This document shows positions 38,143-46,021 of a stretch of 64,000 bases of DNA, in pieces (the first letter of the stretch is position 1; each line of letters starts with the position of its first letter). This DNA is from Opitutales bacterium UBA2995 (GTDB lineage: Bacteria; Verrucomicrobiota; Verrucomicrobiia; Opitutales; UBA2995): positions 1-64,000 of the forward strand of contig DDZZ01000067.1 of NCBI GenBank assembly GCA_002346535.1, read 5' to 3'. Below the pieces are notes generated by a model, which was given only the letters and a program-made list of their open reading frames with translations, did no database searches and was not told the origin of the DNA. The position numbers were made by a program, and so were the translations under genes.

Positions 38143-39639
38143 ATGATTTCCGACCTGCTCCAAATTCACGTGCTCATTCCTTGGCTGCTGGGAATGGTAT
38201 TTGGAGTGTTTGTCGGAGCGACCCCAGGGCTTACAGCAACGATGGCAGTGGCACTCATCGTACCCGTCAGTTTCTACATGCCGGACCCCAACACAGGTTT
38301 GGCCATGATTATAGGCGTCAGCTTTACAGCCATCTTTGCCGGCGATATTCCCGCCACGTATTTGCGAATACCCGGCACTCCTGCTTCCGCAGCTGCAACC
38401 TTGGATGGACATCAGCTGGCAAAACAAGGGAAAGGCGGGTACTCACTCCTCATGGATTTGTTCTGCTCGTGTATCGGAGGATTGGTGGGTGTAGCATTAC
38501 TTATGATGATCGCTCCCCAGTTGGCACGCTTCGCCCTGCGCTTTTCTAGCTACGAGTATTTTTGGTTGGCAATTTTTGGACTCAGCATGAGTGCCGTCGT
38601 AAGTACTGGCAATACACGAAGAGGTTTGTTGGCGGCAGCGTTTGGAATGATCTTAGCAACAGTGGGCTTGGATGTGGTGAGTGGAGCCCAACGTTTTACT
38701 TTCGGCAACCTGGAACTGATGAGTGGTTTGGGTTTCATACCGGTGATGATCGGTCTATTCGGTGTGTCAGAAGTTATTCGCAGTACCATGGCCGGGTTTC
38801 AACACAACGGAGAAAACCTGGATCATAATAAAAAAGAAAATTCTCCCTTGGCGGCCGTACTGGCAATCTGGAAAAACAAGCTGACAGTCGCAAAATCTTC
38901 GATAGCAGGCACTCTCATCGGAGCCCTACCGGGAGCCGGAGCAGACATCGCTGCCTGGGCAGCTTACGGGATCGAGCAAAGGTCCTCCAAGAAGGGCCAA
39001 AAATTCGGAACCGGAGAGGAAGCCGGAGTTATCGCACCTACAAGTGCCAACAATGCAGCTGTGAGCGGCGCGTGGATCCCGGCACTTGTTTTCGGAATTC
39101 CTGGCGATGCGGTAACAGCGATTGTACTAGGTGCGATGATGATGTATGAAATCAAACCAGGCCCGCTGATCTTCGAACAAAACCCAGAACAAGTCGGATC
39201 CATATTCCTGATCGCGTTGCTGACTCAACTCTTGCTGCTACCCTGCGGCTATTTGGGCCTTAAAACCTTCGGATGGCTATTAAAGCTCCCCAGGAGCATA
39301 ATCATGGTGGCAGTTCTGGTTTTTTCAGTGATTGGATCCTATTCTCTGCGGAACAGCATTTTCGACGTCTATGTCATGGCTGTGTTCGGAATCGTTGGTT
39401 ATTTTCTCGAGGCTAAAAGAGTCCCATTGGCTCCTCTCATTTTAGGGCTAATCCTGGGACCAATGGTGGAAGAGAACTTTAGAACTGGATTGATCAAATC
39501 TGAAGGAAGCCTGCTTACCTTCCTCACACGGCCTCTTTGTGCATTGCTATTAGTATTGCTCGTATTGGCATTTCTAAGCCCAAAGCTCTTAAAGTTGCTG
39601 AAAGGTGACACCAATAACCACGACAGGATAACCTCCTGA
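38143..39639 (+). CDS. tctA: Tripartite tricarboxylate transporter large membrane subunit (TctA family)
   Basis: Permease of 498 residues with about eleven to twelve helices. The two signature regions are present: GATPGLTATMAVALIVPVSF near 26 and GALPGAGADIAAWAAYGIEQ near 262, related by the family's internal repeat, with PTSANNAAVSGAWIPAL near 300. Uptake is driven by the ion gradient rather than ATP. It is the last gene of the Gfo/Idh-sulfatase-TctCBA operon. Confidence 0.93.
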   Translation: MISDLLQIHVLIPWLLGMVFGVFVGATPGLTATMAVALIVPVSFYMPDPNTGLAMIIGVSFTAIFAGDIPATYLRIPGTPASAAATLDGHQLAKQGKGGYSLLMDLFCSCIGGLVGVALLMMIAPQLARFALRFSSYEYFWLAIFGLSMSAVVSTGNTRRGLLAAAFGMILATVGLDVVSGAQRFTFGNLELMSGLGFIPVMIGLFGVSEVIRSTMAGFQHNGENLDHNKKENSPLAAVLAIWKNKLTVAKSSIAGTLIGALPGAGADIAAWAAYGIEQRSSKKGQKFGTGEEAGVIAPTSANNAAVSGAWIPALVFGIPGDAVTAIVLGAMMMYEIKPGPLIFEQNPEQVGSIFLIALLTQLLLLPCGYLGLKTFGWLLKLPRSIIMVAVLVFSVIGSYSLRNSIFDVYVMAVFGIVGYFLEAKRVPLAPLILGLILGPMVEENFRTGLIKSEGSLLTFLTRPLCALLLVLLVLAFLSPKLLKLLKGDTNNHDRITS

Positions 39640-39645
39640 AAATAG

Positions 39646-39898
39646 GTAATTGAAATCCTGCCAGATACTGACAATCCATTCATGGGTCCGGATGAGTGGA
39701 ATCGTGATTTGTTCCTACGTCATCGCAGACCACTCAACGACAAGATTGATTGGACTATCCAGTTTAACGCCCGGAACCTCTACCGTTCACGCGGTTCAAG
39801 AGATATCCCCGGTTACCTTCAATCCTGATGGCGCTATAGCAATTATCCGTATTCCGAACGAACAACAGTTTTTCATGAAAAATACTTTTAGTTTCTAA
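39646..39898 (+). pseudogene. C-terminal fossil of a TonB-dependent receptor
   Basis: Two frames combine. The first (39646 to about 39828) reads NPFMGPDEWNRDLFLR, RRPLNDKIDWTIQFNARNLY, resembling the last beta strands of TonB receptors in Verrucomicrobiota. After a shift near 39790 comes ISPVTFNPDGAIAIIRIPNE and MKNTFSF followed by TAA, with the terminal phenylalanine that outer-membrane beta-barrels use for BamA recognition. Only about 80 codons remain. The strong terminator at 39922 follows directly and was probably the terminator of the original receptor gene. Confidence 0.65.
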
Positions 39899-39921
39899 GT
39901 TTAAATCTAAAGCTTTTTACC

Positions 39922-39955
39922 AAGACCCGTCTCGAAAGAGGCGGGTCTTTTTTTA
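39922..39955 (+). terminator. Rho-independent terminator
   Basis: A G/C-rich stem AAGACCCG-T-CTC pairs with GAG-G-CGGGTCTT around a short GAA loop, followed by a run of eight T residues in total (39948-39954). It ends + strand transcription from the TctCBA operon and the receptor remnant, just before the convergent AraC gene stop at 39961. Confidence 0.9.
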
Positions 39956-39960
39956 TTCTC

Positions 39961-40890
39961 TCAAGCCTTCAAATTTTTTCGGTATTCGCGTGGTGGCGCT
40001 CCAATCGTATTCGTAAAAAAACGTGAGAAAGAGGACAGCGTTGTAAATCCCAGTTCGAATGCAATTTCGGTAAAACTTAAGTTGGGATTCTGCATTAGTT
40101 GAATCGCCTGGTGTGCACGGAAATTCTTTATGTAGGCGCCCAAACTAATGTTGAACTGCTGGCGGAATATCGCCCGCAAATTGCTTTCCGACATGTTCAG
40201 TTCATCAGCAATATCCGAGACGTTTTTCATAGATCCCGGATTCGAGGTCAGGAAAGATTGAATGGTCCGGATCATTGTATTGGACTGAGCGGGAAGTTTC
40301 GCTCCCTTCAACCCAGGAAGCGACACCAGTTTCCCCTGCTCCCTCAAGTGATTGATTAACAATGCACTATCCAGAGCCAACCTTCGCTGGGCCTGTTCCT
40401 GCGAAGATGGGGTCAGCTCTTGATTCTTGATATCCGTTCCAGGGTTTGTGGACCGATCCCATTCGTCGTGCCTAATGATTCGTGCCAAAAGCTCGTGACA
40501 CCGCTTGTCCATAGCAAGGACTTGGTGACGAAAATCCAGCATGGCATTGGGCTGCTCCAGTTCAAAGGTGATGAAGAGCCAAACCAGATTGCTGTCAGCT
40601 AAATCTATAAAATGATGAAATTGATAGGGGAAAACGAACAAAGCGTGTTCCGGTTTTAGACGCCAGTGAATGCCGTCCACATTTACAGTTCCTTCGGTCA
40701 TCAAATTGAATATCAGAACGTAACGGTGATGCGGATACCCATCAAATGACTTCCGTTGCAACTCCCGGGTCGTTTTGCGGGAAAAAACAATCAAGTTCTT
40801 AGGAATGCAAATATCCTCCGCAGTTTGTCCGGCGAAGTAATTATCGGGCGGAGGGAGGCTCAAGGCATCCTGAATTAGCGAATAGCGCAT
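39961..40890 (-). CDS. AraC family transcriptional regulator
   Basis: A 309-residue regulator. The N-terminal half has a cupin-like sugar-sensing domain (RKTTRELQRKSFDGYPHHRY, then HALFVFPYQFHHF). The C-terminal 100 residues hold the double helix-turn-helix: SDIADELNMSESNLRAIFRQ and FTEIAFELGFTTLSSFSRFF, ending with the PREYR motif. It is divergent from the NagB-fusion gene and likely controls it and the downstream PIG-L/sulfatase genes. The inverted repeat in the shared 97-base promoter region is a candidate site. Confidence 0.9.
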   Translation of the reverse strand: MRYSLIQDALSLPPPDNYFAGQTAEDICIPKNLIVFSRKTTRELQRKSFDGYPHHRYVLIFNLMTEGTVNVDGIHWRLKPEHALFVFPYQFHHFIDLADSNLVWLFITFELEQPNAMLDFRHQVLAMDKRCHELLARIIRHDEWDRSTNPGTDIKNQELTPSSQEQAQRRLALDSALLINHLREQGKLVSLPGLKGAKLPAQSNTMIRTIQSFLTSNPGSMKNVSDIADELNMSESNLRAIFRQQFNISLGAYIKNFRAHQAIQLMQNPNLSFTEIAFELGFTTLSSFSRFFTNTIGAPPREYRKNLKA

Positions 40891-40945
40891 TTTTCGACCA
40901 TTATTTCATCGATAATGCTAAATACAATGCAATAACTGGATAGTT

Positions 40946-40968
40946 TATACCAGAAATTAAATGGTATA
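40946..40968. promoter_or_regulatory. Inverted repeat in the divergent promoter region
   Basis: TATACCA (40946-40952) and its perfect reverse complement TGGTATA (40962-40968) are separated by nine A/T-rich bases, between the AraC gene start (40890) and the NagB-fusion start (40988). The distance suits an operator or overlapping promoters. AraC proteins more often bind direct repeats, so another regulator could use it. Confidence 0.5.
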
Positions 40969-40987
40969 GTTTTTCGAAGAACAGCCA

Positions 40988-42913
40988 ATGACGACTGAAG
41001 CAGAACAATTTGAAAGAATTATTACAGAGGTTTTCGTCGATTCCTTAATCGCTGCCACTAAAGTGGCTGGAGAAATCGCCGATCTGATCAGGGCTCGAAA
41101 TAAGGAGAAAAAAAATACTGTGCTTGGCCTGGCCACAGGATCCACTCCCCTCCCCGTTTACCGCGAGCTCGTAAGGCAACACAGGGAAGAAAACTTGAGT
41201 TTCCGCAACGTATACACTTTCAATCTGGACGAATACTACGGACTCGATACCGATCATCCGGAAAGCTACCACCAATTCATGTGGCAACGACTTTTCAGCC
41301 AGGTAGACATACCTAAGGGCCACGTTCATTTACCTTCAGGAACAATCCAACGCTCAGATGTCTTTCAATTCTGCGATGGCTACGAAGAAAAAATCGAATC
41401 CCTCGGCGGACTCGATTATCAGATTCTCGGGATCGGACGTACGGGCCATATAGGTTTCAATGAACCTGGGTCCAGCAAAGATTCCAAAACTCGACTGGTA
41501 AGTCTAGACGCACTGACCAGGAGAGATGCGGCACGTGACTTTTTGGGAGAGGTGAATGTTCCCCGTTACGCCATCACGATGGGAGTGGGAACTATACTGC
41601 AAGCTCGGAAAGTCGTACTGATGGCCTGGGGACAGGGAAAGGCAGAAGTCGTAAGACAGGCAGTTGAAGAACCTCCGAGTGAACACCTGCCAGCCGGGTT
41701 ACTGCAGGAACATCCTGACGTTCGGTTATTTATCGATGATCCAGCTTCTGACCAACTCACACGCTTCAAAATACCCTGGCTTGTCGGCCCGGTGGATTGG
41801 CAACACAGAACCATTCGCAAGGCAGTCCTGTGGTTGTCTGGCAAGGTGAATAAACCGATTTTGAAACTGCGGGACTCCGATTACAATGAACACGGCTTGG
41901 GTGAATTATTGACAGAGGTAGGACCGGCTTACGACCTCAACATCAAGGTCTTCAATCAAACACAACACACCATTTCCGGCTGGCCGGGAGGAAAGCCCGA
42001 TGCCGATGACACTAACAGGCCCGAACGGGCGAAGCCCTTTCCGAAACGGGTGTTGGTTTTGGCTTCTGAACCCGATGAAGATATTCTGTGTATGGGCGGG
42101 ACCATCCATCGCCTCAACAATCAGGGAAACCAAGTACACCTGGCATATCTGACTTCGGGAAATCTGGCGGTGCCAGACGGCATGGCACGGCAGATACTCT
42201 CATTAATGAGCGTGATGGAAGGAGAATTGGGTGTGAAGAAATCGGAAACCTTTAGCCTCGGGCAAGTCGCAGAAGTACTGCTGGAGGAACTACAGAGTTC
42301 AGATGAGGATTCCGGAGACCTCAAATCAATCCGGCAGGTAAAATCGCTCCTGCGGCGCAATGAGGTCTGGAATGCTTCGGCAAGCCTCAAAACTGACCGA
42401 AAAAACCTGCATTTCCTCGATCTTCCTTTTTACGAAAAAGGGCGTTATAGAGCGTTTCATCCTGAAAAGGAAGACTTGGGCAAGCTGGTGTCATTATTTA
42501 GGGAGATTGAACCTCATCAAATCTATTTTACTGGAGGACTCGTTGATCCTGTATCAGTATCTGGAGTCAGTTTCGGACTGTTCAAGCAGGCGATTCAAGC
42601 CATTTCCAAAGATAAGTGGGTAAAGGACACTCATTTTTGGAGCTATCGAGGAATTGCCCAGGAATGGCCTCTCTTTGAAATCGATATGGCCGTACCGCTC
42701 AGCCCGGACGAGTTAAACCTGAAAATCGACGCCAGTTTCCAATACCACTCACAAAGACAACAGTTTCCCTTGTGCGATGCAGCTTACAAAGAAATCTGGC
42801 AACAAATCGACGAATTAAATCGAGACACCGCCAAAGCTTATGATTCGCTGGGTATGGCCGAATATGAAGCGATCGAAGCCTTTAAACGGTTCAAGCTGGA
42901 GAAACTCATCTGA
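40988..42913 (+). CDS. nagB: Glucosamine-6-phosphate deaminase fused to a degenerate PIG-L domain
   Basis: The N-terminal half (about 1-275) is a NagB-type isomerase-deaminase: GLATGSTPLPVY (47-58), FNLDEYYGL (78-86) and GIGRTGHIGFNEPGS (148-162), turning glucosamine-6-phosphate into fructose-6-phosphate and ammonia. The C-terminal half (about 350-600) has the fold pattern of PIG-L deacetylases, a known fusion. The metal motif normally read as PHPDDD is SEPDED here (360-365), with Glu in place of the zinc His, and the second motif DPHGTH is DPVSVS (520-525), with both histidines gone. The deacetylase half is thus probably inactive. An intact PIG-L gene follows nine bases downstream. Confidence 0.85.
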   Translation: MTTEAEQFERIITEVFVDSLIAATKVAGEIADLIRARNKEKKNTVLGLATGSTPLPVYRELVRQHREENLSFRNVYTFNLDEYYGLDTDHPESYHQFMWQRLFSQVDIPKGHVHLPSGTIQRSDVFQFCDGYEEKIESLGGLDYQILGIGRTGHIGFNEPGSSKDSKTRLVSLDALTRRDAARDFLGEVNVPRYAITMGVGTILQARKVVLMAWGQGKAEVVRQAVEEPPSEHLPAGLLQEHPDVRLFIDDPASDQLTRFKIPWLVGPVDWQHRTIRKAVLWLSGKVNKPILKLRDSDYNEHGLGELLTEVGPAYDLNIKVFNQTQHTISGWPGGKPDADDTNRPERAKPFPKRVLVLASEPDEDILCMGGTIHRLNNQGNQVHLAYLTSGNLAVPDGMARQILSLMSVMEGELGVKKSETFSLGQVAEVLLEELQSSDEDSGDLKSIRQVKSLLRRNEVWNASASLKTDRKNLHFLDLPFYEKGRYRAFHPEKEDLGKLVSLFREIEPHQIYFTGGLVDPVSVSGVSFGLFKQAIQAISKDKWVKDTHFWSYRGIAQEWPLFEIDMAVPLSPDELNLKIDASFQYHSQRQQFPLCDAAYKEIWQQIDELNRDTAKAYDSLGMAEYEAIEAFKRFKLEKLI

Positions 42914-42922
42914 CACCTATTT

Positions 42923-43774
42923 ATGCTCAATCTCCATAATGAAAAGGCCGATATTCTGGTCATCCCCAAGTTCGAGCTTCGAAAAGCCCTGCAAGTAACC
43001 ACGCATCTGGCGATCGGGGCTCACCAGGACGATTTGGAGTTCATGGCCTCCGAGGGAATTTTAACGTGTTTTGATGCACATGACAAATGGTTTACCGGAA
43101 TAACAGTTACGGACGGAAGAGGAAGCCCAAGAATCGGACCGTATTCAAATTATAATGACGAACAAATGCGAGAACTCCGCAGACAGGAACAGAGAAATGC
43201 AGCCGAAATCGGCCAATACGCGGCACAGATACAATTGGATTATAAAAGTAGCGAAGTTAAGGGAAGCAACCGAAAACCTGCTGTCGATGATCTCGTCCAA
43301 ATATTAAAGGAGATGCACCCTAGGACTATTTACCTTCACCAACCAGCAGATAAACATGACACCCATGTTGCGGTAATGATGGCCAGCATTGAAGCACTGA
43401 GGTCATCGAAAGACCACCACATCCCGGATCGAATAATCGGTTGCGAAGGTTGGCGTGGATTGGATTGGCTGGCGGATGACGATAAAGTTCCTTTAGACTC
43501 GAGCAAGCACCCCGCGCTTTTCCAAAAACTGACTCAGCAATTTGATAGTCAAATATCCGGCGGCAAACGTTATGACCTGGCAGTACAAGGCAGATTGCGA
43601 GCCAATGCCACGTTTTTTGACTCCTACAGCCCTGATCAAGGCGAGCTGATTGCCTGGGGAATAGACCTGAAACCACTTGTTTTAGATCCCTCCTTAAGTA
43701 TGGAAAATTTTATATTCGGACACTTGAACCAACTAACACAAGATGTAACAGAACGGATTCGAAAATTTTCATGA
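42923..43774 (+). CDS. PIG-L family deacetylase
   Basis: Zinc-dependent N-deacetylase of 283 residues acting on GlcNAc-like substrates. The metal motif is GAHQDDLEF (H34, D36, D37), with Gln in place of the usual Pro, and the second histidine site is KHDTHVAV (H145, H148). There is no signal peptide, so it acts in the cytoplasm. It follows the NagB fusion closely and may supply the deacetylase activity that fusion appears to have lost. Its stop overlaps the ATG of a decayed Gfo/Idh gene (ATGA), showing the operon once continued. Confidence 0.85.
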   Translation: MLNLHNEKADILVIPKFELRKALQVTTHLAIGAHQDDLEFMASEGILTCFDAHDKWFTGITVTDGRGSPRIGPYSNYNDEQMRELRRQEQRNAAEIGQYAAQIQLDYKSSEVKGSNRKPAVDDLVQILKEMHPRTIYLHQPADKHDTHVAVMMASIEALRSSKDHHIPDRIIGCEGWRGLDWLADDDKVPLDSSKHPALFQKLTQQFDSQISGGKRYDLAVQGRLRANATFFDSYSPDQGELIAWGIDLKPLVLDPSLSMENFIFGHLNQLTQDVTERIRKFS

Positions 43775-43905
43775 ACGTAGAAATCAAAACCCTGAAAGGG
43801 ATCCTTGTCGGCTGTTGATTCATGGGCGGCATGCACGCCCAAATCTACAAGCAACTAAAAGACGTAGAGCTCGTTGCAGCCGTAAATGGCTGGTCCCGCA
43901 CATGA
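43771..43905 (+). pseudogene. Truncated start of a Gfo/Idh/MocA oxidoreductase
   Basis: From the ATG overlapping the PIG-L stop the frame reads MNVEIKTLKGILVGC, TGA (43816-43818), FMGGMHAQIYKQLKDVELVA, then ends at 43905. This is the beginning of a Gfo/Idh Rossmann fold in which the GCGFMG glycine codon GGA has become TGA. The sequence is lost after about 40 codons. So the gene was stopped and then deleted, leaving only its 5' end. Confidence 0.7.
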
Positions 43906-44045
43906 ATGTCTTTACCAATAGCATTCTCGGAGCTCTAGGGACTGGAGATTCCTGGATAATACTAGTAAATGCTTTATTGTGCTGGTTTATTTTATGGTAC
44001 CTTTGTTTCTGGCTTTATAAACGAAAAATATTCTTCAGGATATAA
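43903..44045 (+). pseudogene. Possible C-terminal tail of a DUF5009-like membrane acyltransferase
   Basis: An ATG frame overlapping the previous stop gives a 46-residue peptide with one strong hydrophobic helix, NALLCWFILWYLCFWLYK, and a basic end RKIFFRI. This resembles the last helix of DUF5009/heparan-alpha-glucosaminide N-acetyltransferase-like proteins (helix, then YRKKIFIRV-type end). With only the tail present, it is likely a deletion product. The match is by eye and weak. Confidence 0.35.
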
Positions 44046-44061
44046 GTTCAACCAATCCCCT

Positions 44062-45609
44062 ATGAACTCGCGATTTGTCACCCTAATTTTCATTGTTTTT
44101 CCCGTTCTGCTTTTTTTCGGCTGTAAACAATCCAATCAGGACAAATCGCTCAATGAGCAACCGAATATTATTTACATCCTCGCGGATGATCTGGGCTACA
44201 ATGAATTAGGCTGCTACGGGCAGGAAAAGATTGAAACCCCCAACATCGACGCGTTGGCTGCTGATGGATTAAAATTCACCCAGCACTATTCTGGATCTCC
44301 CGTGTGTGCGCCATCCCGTTGTGTTTTGATGACAGGGAAGCACACGGGAAACGCCTACATTCGAGGAAACGATGAATGGAGCGAGCGAGGTGATACTTGG
44401 AGTTTCGCCAGAATGGCGGAAGATCCCAATCTTGAAGGCCAACGCCCAATTCCTGATGGAACCAACACCATTGGAAGATTACTCAAGAGTGTAGGATACA
44501 AGACAGCTGTGGTCGGTAAATGGGGATTAGGTGGCCCTTTGACAGAAGGAATCCCCAATAAACAAGGTTTCGATTTCTTTTATGGATACAACTGCCAACG
44601 CCAAGCGCATACCCTTTATCCCGTCCACCTCTGGCGTAATATGGAAAAACATATGCTCGACAATGAAATGGTAGCCCCCGGAACACCTTTGACTGAAGGC
44701 GCTGATCCCGATGACCCTGCCAGTTACGCGAAGTACCAACTTAATGAATACACTCCCGAGTTGATGCTTAATGAAGCGGAGGAGTTCATGAAAGCAAACA
44801 AGGAGAATCCTTTCTTCCTCTACTTCGCAAGTCCAATACCGCATGTGCCGCTGCAAGCTCCGAAAAGATGGGTGGATTACTACATGAAGAAATTCGGCGA
44901 GGAAGAACCCTACCTCGGTCAAAAAGGTTATTTCCCTAACCAGAGGCCTCGTTCGACTTACGCTGCCATGGTATCTTACCTGGACGAAAGCGTAGGCCAG
45001 CTAGTCAGTAACCTCAAGGCATTGGGAATATACGAGAACACCCTCATTATCTTTTCCAGCGACAATGGACCAACCTATAACGGTGGCTCCGATTCGGCCT
45101 TTTTTGATAGTGCAGCTCCCTTCAAGAGCGAATACGGCTATGCTAAAGGTTTTGTCTACGAAGGAGGAATTCGTGTTCCCATGGTCGCTCACTGGCCAGG
45201 AAAAATTCAATCTGGTCGAGCCTCGGCTCATGTTTCCGCATTCTGGGACGTACTTCCTACCTTGTGCGAAATTTCCGGTGCAGACATTCCGGAAGACGTG
45301 GATGGAATCAGCTTTTTACCGACACTGCTAGGCGAACCAAGCCAAAAGGTTCATGAATTCCTCTATTGGGAATTCCCATCTTACCAGGGGCAGCAGGCCG
45401 TTCGCATGGGTAATTGGAAAGCCATTCGCAAAAACATTTTTAAGGATAACCTGCAACTCGAACTTTATAATTTGGAGACTGATCCCATTGAAGAAAATGA
45501 TGTCGCAGCTGATCACCCTGAAATTGTTTCTAAGATTGAAGCCATCCTGGTGCAGGAACATTCACCCGCTGAAATCGGGAAATTCAAGATGTCGCAGCTG
45601 GGAGATTAA
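44062..45609 (+). CDS. Sulfatase lipoprotein
   Basis: Sulfatase of 515 residues. The start at 44062 is chosen because it opens a lipoprotein signal with lipobox LFFGC (C21); the frame extends upstream to 43969 without a sensible N-terminus. Metal aspartates are in ADDLGYNELG, and the formylglycine motif is C82-A-P-S-R86. VVGKWGLGGP, PIPHVPLQAP and FSSDNGPTYNGG are further active-site regions, and a KEFLYWEFPS-like C-terminal segment is present. The length and C-terminal motifs are like N-acetylgalactosamine- or glucosamine-sulfatases, which suits the NagB/PIG-L neighbours (inference). Confidence 0.9.
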   Translation: MNSRFVTLIFIVFPVLLFFGCKQSNQDKSLNEQPNIIYILADDLGYNELGCYGQEKIETPNIDALAADGLKFTQHYSGSPVCAPSRCVLMTGKHTGNAYIRGNDEWSERGDTWSFARMAEDPNLEGQRPIPDGTNTIGRLLKSVGYKTAVVGKWGLGGPLTEGIPNKQGFDFFYGYNCQRQAHTLYPVHLWRNMEKHMLDNEMVAPGTPLTEGADPDDPASYAKYQLNEYTPELMLNEAEEFMKANKENPFFLYFASPIPHVPLQAPKRWVDYYMKKFGEEEPYLGQKGYFPNQRPRSTYAAMVSYLDESVGQLVSNLKALGIYENTLIIFSSDNGPTYNGGSDSAFFDSAAPFKSEYGYAKGFVYEGGIRVPMVAHWPGKIQSGRASAHVSAFWDVLPTLCEISGADIPEDVDGISFLPTLLGEPSQKVHEFLYWEFPSYQGQQAVRMGNWKAIRKNIFKDNLQLELYNLETDPIEENDVAADHPEIVSKIEAILVQEHSPAEIGKFKMSQLGD

Positions 45610-45613
45610 ACCT

Positions 45614-45733
45614 GTGTTAAAATTGGGTGGGAGTTTGATTCTTTTAGGCTGTCTTGCGGGTTCTGGAAAACTGGACAAATCCCAGCTGGTTGTTACAGAA
45701 AGAACAATCAAACGATTTTTCTCAAGGTCTTGA
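45614..45733 (+). pseudogene. Possible lipoprotein 5' remnant
   Basis: A GTG at 45614, just after the sulfatase stop, opens a lipoprotein-like signal (LGGSLILLGCLAGSG with a lipobox cysteine) and stops at 45733. In another frame close by, QGLDGWHVQQF looks like a mature secreted-protein start. A frameshift joining the two would explain this, but only about 60 codons are visible and the family is not recognised. Confidence 0.35.
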
Positions 45734-45756
45734 TGGGTGGCACGTCCAACAATTCA

Positions 45757-45972
45757 TCAGCGGAGTCGTAGGTCACTGCGCTTAAAACCGACAGGCAAGA
45801 CTTGAGGCAGATCCCACAAATCCAAAAACAAGTGCTTTCCTTCCGTAAAGAATAATTTGGATGATTCACTGGTCAGTTCAACTACTCTCCAATTCTTCCA
45901 CACGGTTTTTCTTATCTCCACTTGCAAAGTAGCCTCAAACCGGACAAGAATGGTTTCTTTATTGGACCAGTT
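45757..45972 (-). pseudogene. Unidentified - strand coding remnant
   Basis: A run of 71 codons without a start codon ends with TGA at 45757-45759. Its composition is that of a natural protein: ETILVRFEATLQVEIRK, WRVVELTSESSKLFF, KHLFLDLWDLP. It ends in basic residues like a true C-terminus. No start remains because a stop lies just upstream at 45973-45975. The family is not recognised. Position and lack of start suggest the tail of a deleted gene. Confidence 0.3.
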
Positions 45973-46021
45973 TCAGCCCAGGTAAATTAGTTAATTTTCC
46001 CCCGAACAGGACTCTTCCAAA

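Noticed and set aside
18816..43905. UGA decoded as glycine
   Set aside because: TGA ends many intact genes in the window, and one of the two cases is in an already truncated gene.
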